DNA of 33,836 nucleotides, taken from positions 1 to 33,836 of the forward strand of contig JAFAZD010000068.1 of NCBI GenBank assembly GCA_019239955.1, in the 5' to 3' direction. The stretch comes from Armatimonadota bacterium. Lineage in GTDB: Bacteria; Armatimonadota; Armatimonadia; Armatimonadales; Capsulimonadaceae. This document shows, in pieces, positions 15,910-22,867 of the stretch. Made by a program: the position numbers and the translations under genes. The notes under the pieces were generated by a model. The model was not told the DNA's origin. It saw nothing but the letters and a program-made list of their open reading frames with translations, and searched no databases. The first letter of the stretch is position 1, and each line of letters starts with the position of its first letter.

Positions 15910-17391
15910 TTATGACGCCTCGCGGCGGGTGTTGAGGAAGGTGACGCGGCGGAAGCGGGCGGGGGCGCTTCCGTGCGATACGGGCGCGGCCTGCGTCGGC
16001 TGGGCCTTGCCGCAATAGTACGAGCCGCCCAGCGCGTAGTGCTCGCGCGAGCAGATGGCGTCGCACGAGTTCCAGAATTCCGGGGTCGTCCCCTGAAATG
16101 CAACGTCGCGCAGCATCCCGGTGATCTTGCCGTTCTTGATCTGATGGAACACCTGGCCGCCGAACTGGAAGTTGCGCCGCTGCTGGTCAATGGACCAGGA
16201 GCCGTTGCCGTGGATGAGAACCCCGTCGTCCACGCCCGCGATCAGGTCATCGGGCGAGAGCGGCGCGGGGCCGGGCAGCAGCGACACGTTGGGCATCCGC
16301 TGCATCGGGACGCTGGCGTAGCTGTCGGCGTAGGAGCAGGCGTGCGAGGCCGCGTCGCCGACCCAGCGCGCCTGCTCGCGCGTGGTCTGGTAGCCGACGA
16401 AGACGCCGTCCTTGATGATGTCAAAGCGCATCGCCGGCACGCCCTCATCGTCGTAGCCGACCGTCGCCAGCCCGCCCGGCTCCGTCCGGTCGCCGACGAC
16501 GTTAATGAGACTTGAGCCGTATTGCAGCTTGCCGAGCTGATCCGGCGTCGCAAAGGACGTGCCGGCGAAGTTCGCCTCAAACCCCAGCGCCCGGTCCAGT
16601 TCGGTGGCGTGGCCGATGCTCTCATGGATCACCAGCCACAGGTGCGAGGGCATCAGGATCAGGTCGCGCACACCCGGCTCAATGCCCGGCGACTTCAGCT
16701 TCTGGACGGCGTCCTCCCCGGCCCGCCGCGCGTCGTCCAGCAGCCCGGCCTCCTCGCACCATTCGTATCCGCGCCCCATGGGCGCGGCCAATGAGTCGCG
16801 GGACTGGAAGTCGCCCCCATCTTCGGAAACCGCCGTCACGGAGAAGTGCGGCCAGATGCGGTGGATGTCCTGCGCGATCAGCGCGCCCTCGGTCGAGGCG
16901 AACAGCTTGTGCTCGCTGGCGGCGTACAGGAAGGAGCGGCAGAACTTGGTCCCCTTCGCCTTCAGGGCCTCCCGGTTCAGCCCCAGCAGCAGGTCCACCT
17001 TTTCTCCCAGCGGCACCTCAAACGGGTCACGCCGGATGGGCGTCGCCCAGGAGTCCCGCTGCGGGCGGACCGGGGCCAACTCCACCGGATGCTGCTGCAA
17101 CGCGGCGTTTGCGCGGGCGATGGCGACGGCGTCCCGCGCCGCCTGCGCGAGCGCGTCCGGCGTTACGACGCTGCTGGCCGCGAAGCCCCAGGCCCCCTGG
17201 CAGAGCACGCGGACTCCGAAGCCGAAGCTGTCGTCGTCCTGGATGTCAAGCACCCGGTCCTCGCGCGTCCCGATATACTGGCTCCGGTAGCGGTTGATGC
17301 GAACGTCGGCGTAAGACGCCCCGGCGGCGCGCGCCGCGTCCAGCGCCGCCCCCGCGAGGACTTCCCGATTTTCCGTGTGCCCAGTGGTCAT
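15910..17391 (-). CDS. tldD: Metalloprotease TldD
   Basis: A 493-residue catalytic subunit of the TldD/TldE protease. The zinc motif HESIGH (His256, Glu257, His261) lies in LWLVIHESIGHATELDRALG. N-terminal ASYADVRINRYRSQYIGTRE and FGFGVRVLCQGAWGFAA, plus later FDIIKDGVFVGYQTTREQA, SLLPGPAPLSPDDLIAGVDDG and C-terminal LRDVAFQGTTPEFWNSCDAI, are all family features. The ATG at 17391 has AGGGGG upstream and gives the usual length; the frame stays open for 508 codons upstream, opposite aspS, but that part is an antisense shadow. It is divergent from aspS across a 141-bp gap that holds a perfect palindrome. Confidence 0.95.
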   Translation of the reverse strand: MTTGHTENREVLAGAALDAARAAGASYADVRINRYRSQYIGTREDRVLDIQDDDSFGFGVRVLCQGAWGFAASSVVTPDALAQAARDAVAIARANAALQQHPVELAPVRPQRDSWATPIRRDPFEVPLGEKVDLLLGLNREALKAKGTKFCRSFLYAASEHKLFASTEGALIAQDIHRIWPHFSVTAVSEDGGDFQSRDSLAAPMGRGYEWCEEAGLLDDARRAGEDAVQKLKSPGIEPGVRDLILMPSHLWLVIHESIGHATELDRALGFEANFAGTSFATPDQLGKLQYGSSLINVVGDRTEPGGLATVGYDDEGVPAMRFDIIKDGVFVGYQTTREQARWVGDAASHACSYADSYASVPMQRMPNVSLLPGPAPLSPDDLIAGVDDGVLIHGNGSWSIDQQRRNFQFGGQVFHQIKNGKITGMLRDVAFQGTTPEFWNSCDAICSREHYALGGSYYCGKAQPTQAAPVSHGSAPARFRRVTFLNTRREAS

Positions 17392-17451
17392 GGCCGACCC
17401 CCTTTCTTGGGATACCACCTCATTCGGCAGGAAGAACGAAATGTCCTGCTG

Positions 17452-17480
17452 GAACCCCCTTCGGCAGCCGAAGGGGGTTC
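17452..17480. repeat. Perfect 29-bp palindrome between tldD and aspS
   Basis: GAACCCCCTTCGGC (17452-17465), one base, then its exact complement GCCGAAGGGGGTTC (17467-17480). The outer GAACCCCC/GGGGGTTC matches the ends of the larger repeats at 12588 and 30759, so it may be a minimal member of that family. It is centred in the divergent tldD/aspS gap, just upstream of the aspS -10. Confidence 0.75.
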
Positions 17481-17493
17481 TCGGCCTCTTCTG

Positions 17494-17502
17494 TGGTATA
17501 CT
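17494..17502 (+). promoter_or_regulatory. Extended -10 promoter of aspS
   Basis: TGGTATACT matches TGn-TATAAT with one mismatch. The predicted transcript starts near 17509, giving a leader of about 24 bases before the TTG start, which includes the AGGAGG ribosome site. Confidence 0.6.
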
Positions 17503-17532
17503 CTGACACAAAGTTTTCGAGGAGGCGGCATT

Positions 17533-19317
17533 TTGGCAGTTTGGCAGCGGACGGTGGCGTGCGGCGAGGTCTCCGAGGCGCAGGTGGGGCAGGAGGTGAC
17601 CCTGAACGGCTGGGTCAACCGCAACCGCGATCAGGGCGGCATCGCCTTCCTGGACCTGCGCGACCGGACGGGGCTGGTGCAGGTGGTCGCCGATGGCGGC
17701 GTCGCGCCTGACGCGCTGCAAGTCGCCGAGCGGGTGCGCTCGGAATACTGCCTCAGCGTCCGGGGGACCGTCCGCCGCCGCCCCGAGGGCACCGAGAACC
17801 CCAACCTCAAGACGGGCACGGTGGAGGTCGCCGCGCGTGAGATCGAGATTCTGAACCCGGCCAAGACGCCGCCCTTCCCCATTGCAGAGGACAAGCCGGT
17901 GGAGGAGATGGTGCGCCTTAAGTACCGCTACCTGGACCTGCGCCGACCCACCATGTACGAGAAGCTGCGCCTGCGCCACGAGGCCATCCGGCTGATCCGT
18001 GAGTTCATGTCCGGGCGCGGCTTTCTGGAGGTCGAGACGCCCATCATGACCAAAAGCTCGCCGGAGGGCGCGCGCGACTATCTGGTCCCCTATCGCCTGG
18101 AGCCGGGCCTGTTCTACGCCTTGCCGCAGGCCCCCCAGCAGTTCAAGCAGCTGCTCATGGTGGCGGGCGTGGAGCGCTATTTTCAGATCGCCAAGTGCTT
18201 CCGGGACGAGGCCCAGCGCGCCGACCGGCAGCCGGAGTTCACCCAACTTGACCTGGAGATGTCGTTTGTCACGCAGGACGACGTGCTCGAAGTCGTCGAG
18301 TCGCTCTACTCCACGATCCTGCCCCGGATCACGGCCAAGACGGTGGTGACGCCGTTCACGCGGCTGACCTACGACCAGGCGATGGCCCGCTTCGGCTCGG
18401 ACAAGCCCGACCTGCGCTATGGGTTGGAACTGAAGGACTGCGCGGTCCTCTTGAAGCACACTCAGTTCACGGTCTTTCAGAGCGCGCTCGGCAGCGGCGG
18501 CCAGGTCAAGCTGATCCGCTACCCCGGCGGCGCGTCGCTGTCGCGCAAGGAGATTGACGACCTGACCCAGTTGGCGAAGGACTTCGGCGCGAAGGGGTTG
18601 GCCTACCTGCTGGTGACGGAGGAGGGGGTCAGGTCCCCCATCGCCAAGTTCCTGACCGAAGACGAGATCGGCGGGCTGGTCAATCTGGCCGAGGGCGAGC
18701 CGGGGGATTTGATCGCCTTCGTCGCCGACAGGCCCGACGTCGTCGCCAAGGTCCTGGACCGGCTGCGCCGGGAGATCGCCCATCGCCTGAAGCTGGCCGA
18801 CCCGGACACGCTGCACTTCTGCTGGGTCACGGACTTCCCGGTGTTCGAGTGGGACGAGGAGGCGAAACGGTGGACGTTCGCCCACAACCCGTTCGCCATG
18901 CCCCACGCGGAGCATTTAGACAGGCTGGAGTCCGACCCCGCCGCCTGCCGCGCCTACACCTACGACCTGGTGTGCAACGGCTCTGAGGCCGCGTCCGGCT
19001 CGATCCGCATCCACAAGAGGGACATCCAGGAGCGCATCTTCCACATGCTGGGCCTGACCGATGAGGAGATACAGGCCCGGTTCGGGCACATGCTGGACGC
19101 CTTCGACTTCGGCGCGCCCCCGCACGGCGGCATGGCCCCCGGCATTGACCGCCTGATCATGTACCTGACCGACGACGACAACATCCGCGAGGTGATCGCC
19201 TTCCCCAAGGCCGGCGGCGGCTACGACCCCCTGATGGACGCCCCCTCCGCGGTGGACCCCGCCCAGCTGCGGGAGCTACACATCGAGATCAAGCCCCCGT
19301 CCCGGCCGGGGCGGTAG
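17533..19317 (+). CDS. aspS: Aspartyl-tRNA synthetase
   Basis: A 594-residue bacterial-type class II synthetase that charges tRNA with aspartate. It has an OB-fold anticodon domain (VTLNGWVNRNRDQGGIAFLD, about 21-40), then LDLRRPTMYEKLRLRHE (motif 1), FLEVETPIMTKSSPEGARDY, motif 2 with CFRDE and RADRQPEFTQLDLEMSF, a GAD insert (about 300-400), and motif 3 GGMAPGIDRLIMYL followed by REVIAFPKAGGG. The start is TTG at 17533, seven bases after AGGAGG (17520-17525). The position after RD in the OB fold is Gln rather than the Leu or His usually quoted for discriminating and non-discriminating forms, so strict tRNA-Asp specificity cannot be assumed. Confidence 0.97.
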   Translation: MAVWQRTVACGEVSEAQVGQEVTLNGWVNRNRDQGGIAFLDLRDRTGLVQVVADGGVAPDALQVAERVRSEYCLSVRGTVRRRPEGTENPNLKTGTVEVAAREIEILNPAKTPPFPIAEDKPVEEMVRLKYRYLDLRRPTMYEKLRLRHEAIRLIREFMSGRGFLEVETPIMTKSSPEGARDYLVPYRLEPGLFYALPQAPQQFKQLLMVAGVERYFQIAKCFRDEAQRADRQPEFTQLDLEMSFVTQDDVLEVVESLYSTILPRITAKTVVTPFTRLTYDQAMARFGSDKPDLRYGLELKDCAVLLKHTQFTVFQSALGSGGQVKLIRYPGGASLSRKEIDDLTQLAKDFGAKGLAYLLVTEEGVRSPIAKFLTEDEIGGLVNLAEGEPGDLIAFVADRPDVVAKVLDRLRREIAHRLKLADPDTLHFCWVTDFPVFEWDEEAKRWTFAHNPFAMPHAEHLDRLESDPAACRAYTYDLVCNGSEAASGSIRIHKRDIQERIFHMLGLTDEEIQARFGHMLDAFDFGAPPHGGMAPGIDRLIMYLTDDDNIREVIAFPKAGGGYDPLMDAPSAVDPAQLRELHIEIKPPSRPGR

Positions 19318-19372
19318 CGTTGAGGTCTTGCCGCGTAGCCGCCGCAGGCGGTTAAATCACCCTTTTAGGGGA

Positions 19373-19401
19373 TTGACTGCTGAGCGAATGTATGATAAGA
19401 T
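19373..19401 (+). promoter_or_regulatory. Housekeeping-type promoter before the small sigma-region-4 gene
   Basis: TTGACT (19373-19378), a 17-bp spacer, then TAAGAT (19396-19401). It lies in a locally AT-richer stretch after aspS and implies a leader of roughly 120 bases before the ATG at 19527. Confidence 0.55.
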
Positions 19402-19526
19402 ACTGTCAGGCACGGGTCATGCGGTGGGGCTTTCTTCGGGAGGCTGTTCGCGTCTGTGCCCTCCATTTCTTCTTCCCCGCGGGCGGGGCGGGCCTGTTCC
19501 GCGACGGTCAGGCACAAGGGACGCTG

Positions 19527-19751
19527 ATGCACATCGCCGAACAGCTTCACCGCGCCCAGTATGACAGGGACGCCTACGCCGCCTTGTGCTGCGCCCTGCG
19601 CCGTCTCACCCCGCGCGAGCACCAGATCATCCACCTGCGGTTCTTCGCCCATCTGTCGCAGGCCCAGATCGCCCGCAGACTCCATGTCTCCCCCCCGTGC
19701 GTGTCCCGGCTCCAGAGGCGGGCGCTGCTGCGCCTACCGGACATTCTCTAG
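19527..19751 (+). CDS. Small orphan protein with a sigma-70 region 4 helix-turn-helix
   Basis: A 74-residue protein that is almost entirely a sigma factor region 4. LRRLTPREHQIIHLRFFAHL is followed by SQAQIARRLHVSPPCVSRLQ, the helix-turn-helix that in full sigma factors reads the -35 box, and then RRALLRLPDIL. There is no region 2, so it cannot act as a sigma factor by itself; it could be a regulator, an anti-sigma-like or co-sigma partner, or a remnant of a SigB/F-type sigma. The ATG at 19527 follows AAGGGA. A longer frame from 19392 adds 45 cysteine/phenylalanine-rich residues that do not look like this family. It is convergent with sbcD, only 3 bp apart. Confidence 0.7.
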   Translation: MHIAEQLHRAQYDRDAYAALCCALRRLTPREHQIIHLRFFAHLSQAQIARRLHVSPPCVSRLQRRALLRLPDIL

Positions 19752-19754
19752 CCC

Positions 19755-21002
19755 CTACTGAACGGCCTCCTCGGCCTCCAACTCGCGCAGCAGCGGCTCG
19801 GCGTGGGCGAGCAGCTCGGCCTTGCGGGGGCGCAGGGTGTCGCGGGTGTCGCAGTAGGTGGCGAGGGCCTGCAAGGGGTCGAGCGACTCGGTGAGCACCC
19901 TGGAGCGGACGGCGTCGGTGTCGCGGACGGTGTCTTTGTGCAGGGCGACGATCAGGAAGGCCGCGCTTAATGCGGCGCGCACGTCGGCCAGGCGCAGGGC
20001 CGGCTCCTGCTCGGACTTGATCTTGTAGGAGAGCTTGACGACGGCGCCCTTGATCGGCTGGGCGGCGATGGCGGCCAGTATCTTCTCGGTCGGCTGGTCG
20101 CCGGCCCCCGTGGCGTCCACGTCCACCTCCACGAAGGGCCGCGTCGGGATGGGGACGTGCCTGACCGCCGTGTTGCCCTTCTGCAAGTCCAGCAGGCAGA
20201 AGCCCTTTTCCTCATTGCGCTCGCCGAAGTCAATGCGCTCGACCGAGCCGCAGTAGACGACGGGCGGCTGCTGGCCCCTGTTGAGGTCCTGCCAGCGGTG
20301 GATGTGGCCCAGGGCGACGTAGTCGAACGGCGGTCGGGCGAGCGCGGACAGCGGCACCTCCGGCTCGTTGACCAGGTAGCCGACCTGGTTGGCGCTGAGC
20401 TTGGCGTTGGCGACCGAGAAGTGGCCCATCAGCACGGTGGGCAGGCCGGGGTCGCACTGTGACGCCAGGTGGGCGATGCCGGCGACGTATTTATCCACGA
20501 CGAGCTGCGTGGTCTCCTGCACCCCCTTGTCTTTATATTCGTCGCGGGCCAGCACCAGGCTCTTGATGAGATAGGGCATGGCGGCGATCTGGACTTTATT
20601 TCCCTTGGCCGTCTCGACGACGGCCACATCGGGGGTGTCGAAGATGCGCAGGCGCTCCCCGGCGAGCGCGCCGAAGATCTCGATGGTGTTGGCGCGGCCC
20701 TTGGTGTTGGGGATGTCGTGGTTGCCGGCGAGCATGACGACGGGGACGCCGCGCGCGGTCAGCCGGCTTAAGGATTGGGCGAACTCGCGCTGCTGGGTCT
20801 GATTCGGGTCGCGCGTCTTGTAGGCGTCCCCGGCGAACAGGGCCAGCTCGATGTCGGCGGCGAGGGCGGTGTCAATGGCGGCGTTGAGCGCCTCCCGGAA
20901 GTCCACCAGGCGCGAGTTGAGGCCGGTGGCCGGGTCGAAGCGTCCGTAGTTTTCGACGCCGAAGTGGACATCGGCGAAGTGCATCAGGCGGATCGCGGGC
21001 AT
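19755..21002 (-). CDS. sbcD: SbcD/Mre11-type DNA repair exonuclease
   Basis: A 415-residue metallophosphoesterase of the Mre11/SbcD branch, which processes DNA ends and hairpins together with the ATPase SbcC. Metal motifs in order: FADVHFGVENYG (8-19), FAGDAYKTRDPNQ (about 55-67, where family members have GDLFD), MLAGNHDIPN, LMGHFSVANAKL and ALGHIHRWQ. The ATG at 21002 begins MPAIRLMHFADVHFG, as in homologues; the frame stays open for 99 more codons, but those translate a dispersed repeat. GAGGGG, about 12 bases upstream, is part of that repeat tract. No sbcC is in the window, and the palindromic repeats next to it are the kind of structure SbcCD cuts. Confidence 0.9.
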   Translation of the reverse strand: MPAIRLMHFADVHFGVENYGRFDPATGLNSRLVDFREALNAAIDTALAADIELALFAGDAYKTRDPNQTQQREFAQSLSRLTARGVPVVMLAGNHDIPNTKGRANTIEIFGALAGERLRIFDTPDVAVVETAKGNKVQIAAMPYLIKSLVLARDEYKDKGVQETTQLVVDKYVAGIAHLASQCDPGLPTVLMGHFSVANAKLSANQVGYLVNEPEVPLSALARPPFDYVALGHIHRWQDLNRGQQPPVVYCGSVERIDFGERNEEKGFCLLDLQKGNTAVRHVPIPTRPFVEVDVDATGAGDQPTEKILAAIAAQPIKGAVVKLSYKIKSEQEPALRLADVRAALSAAFLIVALHKDTVRDTDAVRSRVLTESLDPLQALATYCDTRDTLRPRKAELLAHAEPLLRELEAEEAVQ

Positions 21003-21013
21003 GGGCGTATCAA

Positions 21014-21190
21014 TCCCCTCGGGCGGAAGGGCCCCCTCCGGCCCAGCCAGAAGAACCCCCTCCGGCTCGCTGAGGCTCGCCACCTCCCCCGAAACGGGAG
21101 AGGAGGGAGACCCCCGGCCCCCCAATTCGGGGGGAGCAGGCCCCCCGGCCCCCAATTCTGGGGGAGTCGGAGAAGAGGCAGGTTCGTTTC
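21014..21190. repeat. Composite palindromic repeat tract upstream of sbcD
   Basis: It holds GAACCCCCTCCGGCTCGCTG (from 21053) with CGCCACCTCCCCCGAAACGG and GGAGAGGAGGG, followed by two AATTC hairpins, CCCCCAATTCGGGGGG (about 21119-21134) and CCCCCAATTCTGGGGG (about 21150-21165), then AGTCGGAGAAGAGGCAGG. The left block is almost identical to 12588-12640 and to 21448-21508. It occupies the gap between the hypothetical gene and sbcD. Confidence 0.8.
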
Positions 21191-21201
21191 GGCAGAGTGT
21201 G

Positions 21202-22185
21202 TCATCGGCTGCGCGTGGGCAGGGCGAGGCGGTGCTTCTCCCCATGATACCGCAAATTCCCGGGGAGAGGATACCCCTCCGGCTCGCCGGGTTTGGCATG
21301 CCAAGCCCCTACAGCCATCTCCCCCTGCGGGAGAGGATGGGGAAGGGCGACGGGGGCGGGTTCGTTTCGGCAAATTTCGTCCAGAGGGACTGCCTCGGGC
21401 TCTGTAAGAACCTCCTCCGGCGTCAGGACCCCCTCCGGCTCGGCCAGAAGAACCCCCTCCGGCTCGCTGAGGCTCGCCACCTCCCCCAAAACGGGAGAGG
21501 AGGGAGGCCCCCCGGCCCCCAATTCGGGGGGAGTCGGAGAAGAGGCAGGTTCGTTTGGGCACTCCTCCTGCTGATGGCCCTGCGGCGGGGCGGGGGCGCT
21601 GCCGGGCACGTTGTCCAACATCTCCGGGCGCTCGTGCATCTGCGGCGGCAGCGGACGCGGCTCCAAGGCGCGTCGCGCCCGCTCCATCACGTTCCAGTCC
21701 GTGGAGGCATTGCGGCGGCAGTCCGCCTCCGTGACGTGCAGCTCCGCCTGCGCCCGCCGCCGGGCGCGCGACTCGAACAGGTGGGGCACGTCTCGGCCCA
21801 GCATCTTGACGGCGGTGTCTATCTGGCGGTGCAGGGTGGTCTCGTGGCGCATCACGCGGTCCAGGCGGCAGAGGGCCTCGTCTTCGGAGAGTGACGGGTC
21901 TTCCAGCAGCTGAGCCTGCCAGCGGTGCAGTCTTCTGAGCCGCCAGGAGGCGGCGGCGATCTTCTCGACGTAGTGGCGCTCCAGGAGGTTGGTGGGGTGA
22001 AGTTGGGCGGCGAGTTCGACCAGGAGGGCCTCGTAGCCCTCGGCGCTCTCGCCCAGGTGCGTCAAGACGACGTCGCGGGCGAAGAGGCCGTGGGTGGTGG
22101 CGTTGCGGGCGGCGATGCGCTTGCCCTCCGTCGTCTTCGGGCCGGTGGCGGTGGGCTGAGGGTTGGTGGGCATGTCGTTGTTCAT
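21202..22185 (-). CDS. Conserved hypothetical protein with a repeat-derived C-terminal tail
   Basis: A 327-residue protein of a type common in environmental genomes but of unknown function. The N-terminus, GPKTTEGKRIAARNATTHGL (15-34) and FARDVVLTHLGES, is followed by helices EGYEALLVELAAQLHPTNLL and EKIAAASWRLRRLHRWQAQL, then a basic, arginine-rich helical region to about residue 175. It may be a small DNA- or RNA-binding protein, but that is only an impression. From residue 211 on, the sequence (NEPASSPTPPELGAGGPPSS, EVASLSEPEGVLLAEPEGVL and so on) is translated from palindromic repeats, about 117 residues or a third of the protein. The ATG at 22185 has AAAGGA upstream; the longer frame above it is non-coding. 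Confidence 0.65.
   Translation of the reverse strand: MNNDMPTNPQPTATGPKTTEGKRIAARNATTHGLFARDVVLTHLGESAEGYEALLVELAAQLHPTNLLERHYVEKIAAASWRLRRLHRWQAQLLEDPSLSEDEALCRLDRVMRHETTLHRQIDTAVKMLGRDVPHLFESRARRRAQAELHVTEADCRRNASTDWNVMERARRALEPRPLPPQMHERPEMLDNVPGSAPAPPQGHQQEECPNEPASSPTPPELGAGGPPSSPVLGEVASLSEPEGVLLAEPEGVLTPEEVLTEPEAVPLDEICRNEPAPVALPHPLPQGEMAVGAWHAKPGEPEGYPLPGNLRYHGEKHRLALPTRSR
21271..21370. repeat. Palindromic repeat inside the hypothetical gene (copy 1)
   Basis: ACCCCTCCGGCTCGCCGGG, then CATCTCCCCCTGCGGGAGAG (about 21317-21336) and GGGGGCGGGTTCGTTTCGG. It shares CCTCCGGCTCGCC and the GGTTCGTTT end with the tracts at 21014 and 21407, and it encodes EPEGYPLPG and CRNEPAP in the tail of the protein. 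Confidence 0.65.
21407..21556. repeat. Palindromic repeat inside the hypothetical gene (copy 2)
   Basis: Three CCTCCGG units, then GAACCCCCTCCGGCTCGCTG (from 21450), CGCCACCTCCCCCAAAACGG, GGAGAGGAGGGAGG, the hairpin CCCCCAATTCGGGGGG (about 21517-21532) and AGTCGGAGAAGAGGCAGG TTCGTTT. It is nearly a duplicate of 21053-21188, 400 bp away and in the same orientation. It is read in frame as EPEG-type peptide repeats. Confidence 0.75.
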
Positions 22186-22202
22186 GGGGCATCCTTTCGT
22201 GT

Positions 22203-22286
22203 CGGGCGACGGGCGGTTGAAACCACTCGCTCCCGGTAGAGTCCGTCCTGGCGGACGGGTGAATAGTCTACTTTCCGTGACTATTC
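22203..22286. repeat. REP-family fragment and inverted repeat upstream of the hypothetical gene
   Basis: GGTTGAAACCACTCGCTCCC followed by a GTCCGTCCTGGCGGAC hairpin resembles the left half of the 119-bp element at 14427. Next to it, GAATAGTC (22261-22268) faces GACTATTC (22279-22286) across a 10-base loop, which could be an operator or a small hairpin in the leader of the minus-strand gene. Confidence 0.45.
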
Positions 22287-22287
22287 C

Positions 22288-22301
22288 CGAACATATGTAC
22301 C
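22288..22301. promoter_or_regulatory. LexA-box-like sequence (Gram-positive type, 12/14)
   Basis: CGAACATATGTACC matches the Bacillus/actinobacterial SOS box CGAACRNRYGTTYG at 12 of 14 positions; the right half-site has GTAC instead of GTTC. It lies about 100 bp upstream of the hypothetical gene and 170 bp past the end of the integrase relic. Many integron integrases are LexA-controlled, but this site is on the wrong side of the relic. Confidence 0.25.
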
Positions 22302-22390
22302 GAAAACGCCGTGTGGAATGCGGGGATTGGGACGAAAGGGCAAAAAAAGGCCCGGTGTCTCCAACGCCGAGTTCTTCTTCCGGCAGGGAA

Positions 22391-22405
22391 AGTCCCTGCG
22401 GGACT
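22391..22405. repeat. Short hairpin shared with the gcvP gap
   Basis: AGTCCCTGCGGGACT is identical to 5850-5864. It lies within the 287-bp non-coding gap 22186-22472, which otherwise holds only the REP fragment, the SOS-like box and GC-rich sequence. The integrase catalytic domain is not there in any frame. Confidence 0.6.
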
Positions 22406-22472
22406 GAGGAGGCCCACCACCGGGAAGCCCGCCCCCTGGCTCCGCTCCGGCAAGCGGCTTGCGACGCGCCCC

Positions 22473-22778
22473 TCACCCGCCCGTGGAGAACGGCGTCAGT
22501 TTAATATGCAGGATGTCGCGGAAGAGGAGAGCACTGCGGGAGACGTTCTGGGTGGAGGCAGCGGCGTTGTCGGTGACGGCCAGGTGCGTCCGGTATTGGC
22601 GGACGTGTTCGGCGGTCAGTGTGCTGGGGTGGCACCGGCTGTGGAACTCGATGAACTGGCGGATGCGGGAGACGTAGACCTCCTCGGTCGTGCGGCTGAG
22701 GTGCTTGAGGCGGAGGAGGGCGCGGACGTGTTCGAGGAACCGGGAGAGGCTTTGCCGGGAGAGGCTTTCCGTGGGCAT
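22473..22778 (-). pseudogene. Truncated tyrosine recombinase, IntI-like: core-binding domain only
   Basis: 101 residues covering just the N-terminal SAM-like DNA-binding domain of a tyrosine recombinase: LSRFLEHVRALLRLKHLSRT, TEEVYVSRIRQFIEFHSRCH, PSTLTAEHVRQYRTHLAVT and NAAASTQNVSRSALLF, then a short unrelated tail and a stop. The AASTQN-x-x-x-x-ALLF stretch is characteristic of integron integrases and close relatives. The catalytic domain with the R-H-R-Y residues (about 200 residues) is absent and not found further along the strand. It looks two residues short at ALLF-RDIL, where relatives have ALLFLYRxxL. It is transcribed away from an attI-like site and attC cassette, as intI genes are. 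The start at 22778 has AAGGGA upstream. Inactive as a recombinase; xerC/D-like origin is the alternative. Confidence 0.75.
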
Positions 22779-22806
22779 TGCGTTCCCTTCCCTGGCGTGA
22801 TATAAT
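22778..22806 (+). promoter_or_regulatory. Pc-like promoter facing the cassette array
   Basis: TTGCGT (22778-22783), 17 bases, then TATAAT (22801-22806) with TGA directly before it, making a perfect extended -10. It overlaps the integrase start codon and reads away from it toward the attI-like site and cassettes, the position and direction of a classical integron Pc. Confidence 0.55.
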
Positions 22807-22867
22807 GAGGCCAATACTCAGGCGAGCGGCGGCCCGCCTCCTGCGGTGAAAGCCGCTCCGGAGACAC

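Noticed and set aside
17392-18915. Long minus-strand open frame of about 500 codons upstream of tldD, opposite aspS
   Set aside because: It is antisense to aspS, which has all synthetase motifs. Its protein is rich in QVGDLA-type shadow sequence with no family signature.
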